Below, piece by piece: positions 7,181 through 9,467 of a DNA stretch of 9,467 nt; positions within the stretch are counted from its first letter, which is position 1; every line of letters begins with the position of its first letter. The stretch is taken from positions 1 through 9,467 of the forward strand of contig JAEXUU010000065.1 in NCBI GenBank assembly GCA_023452965.1, written 5' to 3'. Source of the DNA: Pseudomonadota bacterium. GTDB lineage: Bacteria; Pseudomonadota; Alphaproteobacteria; Rhizobiales; Beijerinckiaceae. The position numbers and the translations under genes are program-made. A model generated the notes under the pieces. The model saw nothing but the letters and a program-made list of their open reading frames with translations. It did not search any database and was not told the DNA's origin.

Positions 7181-7905
7181 CAGGGCCGAGCGAAGGCATC
7201 CGGGCGCAGAAGGTCGAGGGTGGCTTCGCCGTCACGATCGAGCGCTCCGAACGGGGCAACATGCTGACGCTGCCGATGATAGCGGCTCTGGCACAGGCGG
7301 TTCGCGACGTCCCGGGAGAGGCCAAGTTCGTGCATCTTTCGGGTGCAGGGGCGGATTTCTGCCGCGGGCGCGATCCGCAGGGGGCGCCTGCCGCCGCGAC
7401 GGCGCTCGACATCCGCATGGCGCTGATCGAGCCGATCCTTTCGCTCTACGACGCCTTGTCGGACTGCCCGGTGCCGGTCGTCTGCAGCGTGCGTGGCGCC
7501 GCCCGTGGGCTTGGCGCCGCCTTGGCTACCGCCTGCGACGTCACCATCGCCGCCGAGAGCGCACGTTTCGACCTGCCGGAGATGGAGAAGGACCTGCCGC
7601 CGACCCTCGCCATCTCGGCGATGATGCGCAAGGTGCCGCCGAAGGCACTGGCGCTGATGGTCTATGGCATGGATCCGATCGATGCGCGCGAGGCTCGGAT
7701 GCTAGGGCTCGTCAGCAAGGTAGTGTCCGACGACGCGCTCACCCCCGAGACCGAGCGCCTGCTGGGGACGCTGCGTGCGCGCAGCCGCGAGGCGCTCGTC
7801 GCGGTCAAGGACTACCAGCGGGCGGCGCCGGAGCTGGGGGCGCGCTCCGGCCGCGATCTGGCGGCGAACCTGCTGGCTTCCGTGCTGTCGTCGAAGGCGC
7901 GCTGA
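7177..7905 (+). CDS. Enoyl-CoA hydratase/isomerase (crotonase) family protein, one catalytic glutamate missing
   Basis: Protein of 242 residues, slightly short for the family (about 255-270). Crotonase-fold signs are VHLSGAGADFCRGRD (residues 52-66, first oxyanion-hole strand), VPVVCSVRGAARGLGAALA (99-117, second oxyanion-hole region), CDVTIAAESARFDLPEM (120-136), and DAREARMLGLVSKVV (169-183). Set against classical enoyl-CoA hydratase, the first catalytic glutamate (the E of GGGCEL, Glu144 in the rat enzyme) is A115 in GLGAAL, while the second (Glu164, the E of LPE) is kept as E135. It may therefore not be a simple hydratase: crotonase relatives with one acid include isomerases, decarboxylases and CoA hydrolases. 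It acts on a CoA thioester, by family. Start and CoA-transferase stop overlap as ATGA; the alpha/beta-hydrolase gene follows after 2 bases. Confidence 0.88.
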   Translation: MTGPSEGIRAQKVEGGFAVTIERSERGNMLTLPMIAALAQAVRDVPGEAKFVHLSGAGADFCRGRDPQGAPAAATALDIRMALIEPILSLYDALSDCPVPVVCSVRGAARGLGAALATACDVTIAAESARFDLPEMEKDLPPTLAISAMMRKVPPKALALMVYGMDPIDAREARMLGLVSKVVSDDALTPETERLLGTLRARSREALVAVKDYQRAAPELGARSGRDLAANLLASVLSSKAR

Positions 7906-7907
7906 CC

Positions 7908-8678
7908 ATGCCGGCGCTGAAGCTGAACGGCGAGACGATCTCGTTCGAGAGCGCCGGCGTCGGGACGCCGGTGCTGCTGCTGCACAGCCTCGGGACGCAT
8001 GCAGGCCTCTGGGCATCGACCGCGGCCGCGCTGTCGGATCGGTTTGAGCTGGTCGCGATGGACTGTCGCGGGCATGGCGGGAGCAGCAACCACGCCGGCT
8101 TCTCCGTCGAGGCGATCGCAGGTGACGGGCTCGCGCTGATGTCGGCGCTCGGCCACGAGCGCTTTCACGTCGTCGGTTGCTCCATGGGCGGCCTGTTTGC
8201 GGTCACCCTGAATGCCATGGAGCCCGCTCGCTGTCTGTCGCTGACCTTGGCGGGGGCGTACGCGACTGTCGGCGCAGCCGGTCCCCTTCGGATCGCGGCG
8301 ACGCGGGAAACTCTGGCGACCATGCCGATGGCCAAGTTCGGGCGCCGTTATGCCGACGATACGGTGATCGCGACCGATCAGGCCGCAAACGCGTTGGTCG
8401 CAGATTCGATCGCAGCGATGACGCGCGAGAACTATCTGCAGACGCTCGAAGCCATCCTGACCGCCGATGTCTCTGCGTCTTTGACGGATGTCGCGGTTCC
8501 GACTCTGGTGCTCGTCGGAACCGAGGACCGGCGCGCCCCGCCCGCGGTCGCGCGCGGTCTCGCGGACGCCATCCCTGGCGCAGTGCTTTGCGAGCTTCAG
8601 GGGGCAGGTCATCTTGCCATGCTCGACGAACCCGCGGCGTTCGTCCGAGAGCTCGAGCGATTCCTGCCGAAAGCTTAG
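7908..8678 (+). CDS. Alpha/beta-fold hydrolase (3-oxoadipate enol-lactonase-like)
   Basis: Protein of 256 residues with a complete alpha/beta-hydrolase core. LLLHSLGTHAGLW (residues 23-35) gives the HG-type oxyanion turn, followed by MDCRGHGGSS (51-60). The nucleophile elbow is VVGCSMGGL with S92. The acid is probably D207 in VGTEDRRAPP, and the base H235 in GAGHLAML. Length and motif spacing resemble PcaD-type enol-lactonases, but this fold also covers esterases, C-C hydrolases and thioesterases, so the reaction is not fixed. In this operon it could open a lactone or split a ring-cleavage or CoA-ester intermediate. There is no signal peptide, so it is cytoplasmic. ATG 7908 lies 2 bases after the preceding stop, with GAAGG at 7893-7897 as a moderate ribosome site. 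It is the last gene of the operon and ends with TAG. Confidence 0.92.
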   Translation: MPALKLNGETISFESAGVGTPVLLLHSLGTHAGLWASTAAALSDRFELVAMDCRGHGGSSNHAGFSVEAIAGDGLALMSALGHERFHVVGCSMGGLFAVTLNAMEPARCLSLTLAGAYATVGAAGPLRIAATRETLATMPMAKFGRRYADDTVIATDQAANALVADSIAAMTRENYLQTLEAILTADVSASLTDVAVPTLVLVGTEDRRAPPAVARGLADAIPGAVLCELQGAGHLAMLDEPAAFVRELERFLPKA

Positions 8679-8754
8679 AGGCTTCGGCGCCGGCTGCGGC
8701 CTTCGGACATCGCACTTGGGCGGTGCTCCGCGAAATCCACCAGGGGTCGCGGCG

Positions 8755-8785
8755 GCAATGGCCGAAGACGCAATGGCGCAATGGC
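8755..8785 (+). repeat. Three direct copies of the octamer GCAATGGC
   Basis: Exact copies start at 8755, 8770 and 8778. The second and third are adjacent; the first is separated from the second by 7 bases. The first and third also share the next base (C). The copies sit next to and inside the spacer of a weak candidate promoter, so they could be a regulator's site, but chance or simple local duplication is equally possible. Confidence 0.6.
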
Positions 8786-8792
8786 CTATGAT
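8765..8792 (+). promoter_or_regulatory. Weak candidate sigma-70-type promoter upstream of the LysR gene
   Basis: TATGAT (8787-8792) matches five of six bases of the -10 consensus, and AAGACG (8765-8770) matches three of six of the -35 consensus with a 16-base spacer. A transcript would start near 8799, about 160 bases before the LysR start. In GC-rich DNA such a -10 match is uncommon, but the -35 is poor, so this is only a suggestion. Confidence 0.22.
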
Positions 8793-8961
8793 CGCGATCC
8801 CATCGGCGGAGCCCCGGTCATGAGCGCCAAGGCGATGATCCTCGCAGCATCGACTGTCTTCAGAGATCACCCGGCTCCGCGCGAGCTGGCGGAAGGCCGG
8901 TGGCGCGATCGCGCGACAATCCTTCGGCTCCGTCGCTCCGCAAGGCTTGGCGAGGCGCGCG

Positions 8962-9467
8962 ATGATTGATCTGCGCCAGATGCGCCAGTTCATCGCGGTC
9001 GCAGAGGAATTGCATTTCCACCGCGCCGCGGCGCGGCTGAACATGTCGCAGCCTCCGTTGACGATAGCGATTCGCAAGCTGGAACGGGAACTCGGCTTTG
9101 AGCTCATCGCGCGCGGCAACCGAATCCTGGGCCTGACCGCGGCTGGAGCGGTGTTCCTCGAAGAGGCGCGGCTGACGCTCCAGCAAGCAGAGCGCGCGGT
9201 CGTGGCAACGAGGGAAGCCGCAGCAGGCCGGGCCGGGCAGGTTCGGCTCGGATATGTGGGCAGTGCGCTTTATGGCCGTCTGCCCGACACGATCCGCGCC
9301 TTTCGCGAAACACATCCCGAAGTCCGGCTCGAGTTGTTGGAGGCGACCACTGCCCGGCAAATGGAGCTGCTTCGAGAAGGCGCCCTGGACCTGGGCCTTC
9401 TCATTGCGCCGGCTGCCCCGACCGAAGGCTTCTCGTTTCAGCCCTTCGATACCGACCGCCTGTGCAT
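8962..9467 (+). CDS. LysR family transcriptional regulator, N-terminal part (3' end outside window)
   Basis: The frame is open from ATG 8962 to the window end, 168 codons plus two bases of about 300 expected. The N-terminal winged helix-turn-helix is clear: MIDLRQMRQFIAVAEELHFH, then RAAARLNMSQPPLTIAIRKL, then ERELGFELIARGNR and LTAAGAVFLEEA (residues 1-69). A linker helix follows to about residue 90, and the effector-binding domain starts at GQVRLGYVGSALYGRLPDTI (about 92-111). The ELHFHRAA and SQPPLT wording is typical of LysR regulators of aromatic-compound catabolism. The start is backed by GAGG at 8952-8955, 6 bases upstream. It is not divergent from the operon to its left, as many LysR genes are from their targets, so it may act on genes to the right of the window. 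Its target and effector are unknown. Confidence 0.93.
   Translation, partial: MIDLRQMRQFIAVAEELHFHRAAARLNMSQPPLTIAIRKLERELGFELIARGNRILGLTAAGAVFLEEARLTLQQAERAVVATREAAAGRAGQVRLGYVGSALYGRLPDTIRAFRETHPEVRLELLEATTARQMELLREGALDLGLLIAPAAPTEGFSFQPFDTDRLC

Larger units (their letters stand above)
8679..8961. other. Only intergenic stretch of the window (283 bases)
   Basis: This lies between the hydrolase stop and the LysR start. No convincing rho-independent terminator is seen: just after the stop there are short GC-rich dyads such as GCCG-GCTG-CGGC (8689-8700) but no T run. The middle holds a repeated octamer, a weak promoter-like pair and the 10-base palindrome GATCGCGATC (8790-8799). Further right is a dyad CGATG-N10-CATCG (8833-8837 and 8848-8852) with no known meaning. 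I see no RNA gene and no mobile element. Confidence 0.6.

Noticed and set aside
8679..8704. Rho-independent terminator after the hydrolase gene
   Set aside because: Only 4-base stems can be drawn (for example GCCG with CGGC) and no T run follows.
8820..8969. Possible 49-codon small gene or leader peptide before LysR, with GGAG at 8808-8811
   Set aside because: The translation turns arginine-rich and random-looking, and it overlaps the LysR start by 8 bases. There is no support beyond an ATG and a short ribosome-site-like match.
7812..9119. Minus-strand open frame of 435 codons spanning the hydrolase, the intergenic stretch and the LysR start
   Set aside because: It overlaps two clear + strand genes. 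Its translation is low-complexity and arginine-rich with no motif, so I take it as chance openness in GC-rich sequence.

Overview
This is a GC-rich, densely packed stretch with every recognisable gene on the + strand. The base composition, codon use and gene families fit an alphaproteobacterium, most likely of the Hyphomicrobiales. That is inference from style only, because the window holds no phylogenetic marker.

Bases 1-8678 read as one catabolic operon of nine genes with almost no space between them: the 3' end of a DUF35 OB-fold (acyl-CoA-associated) protein; an SCP2-type thiolase; the FAD, [2Fe-2S] and molybdopterin subunits of a xanthine dehydrogenase-family hydroxylase; an IclR-family regulator; a class III (CaiB/BaiF) CoA-transferase; a crotonase-fold protein; and an alpha/beta-hydrolase. 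Three junctions are ATGA overlaps, one is an 11-base overlap, and the rest are gaps of 2-11 bases. No promoter is visible for this operon, so it must start left of the window. Bases 8679-8961 are the only intergenic stretch. They carry three copies of an octamer, one of which abuts and two of which lie within a weak candidate promoter. A LysR-family regulator begins at 8962 and runs off the right edge.

A plausible joint role is breakdown of a ring-containing or otherwise oxidisable carboxylic acid through CoA thioesters. The CoA-transferase would activate the acid, the Mo/Fe-S/flavin enzyme would hydroxylate or dehydrogenate it, the crotonase-fold protein and the alpha/beta-hydrolase would process the intermediate, and the thiolase-DUF35 pair would cleave a C-C bond. 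The IclR protein is encoded inside the operon and probably controls it. The substrate cannot be read from sequence.

The strongest anomaly is in the [2Fe-2S] subunit gene. An in-frame amber codon (TAG, 2540-2542) splits an otherwise intact reading frame (2273-2758) between the codons for its two iron-sulfur cluster domains. Either the hydroxylase is inactivated in this strain, the base is a sequencing error, or the codon is read through. Apart from this the window looks like an accessory catabolic operon built from known families. I see no CRISPR array, insertion sequence, RNA gene or defence system.
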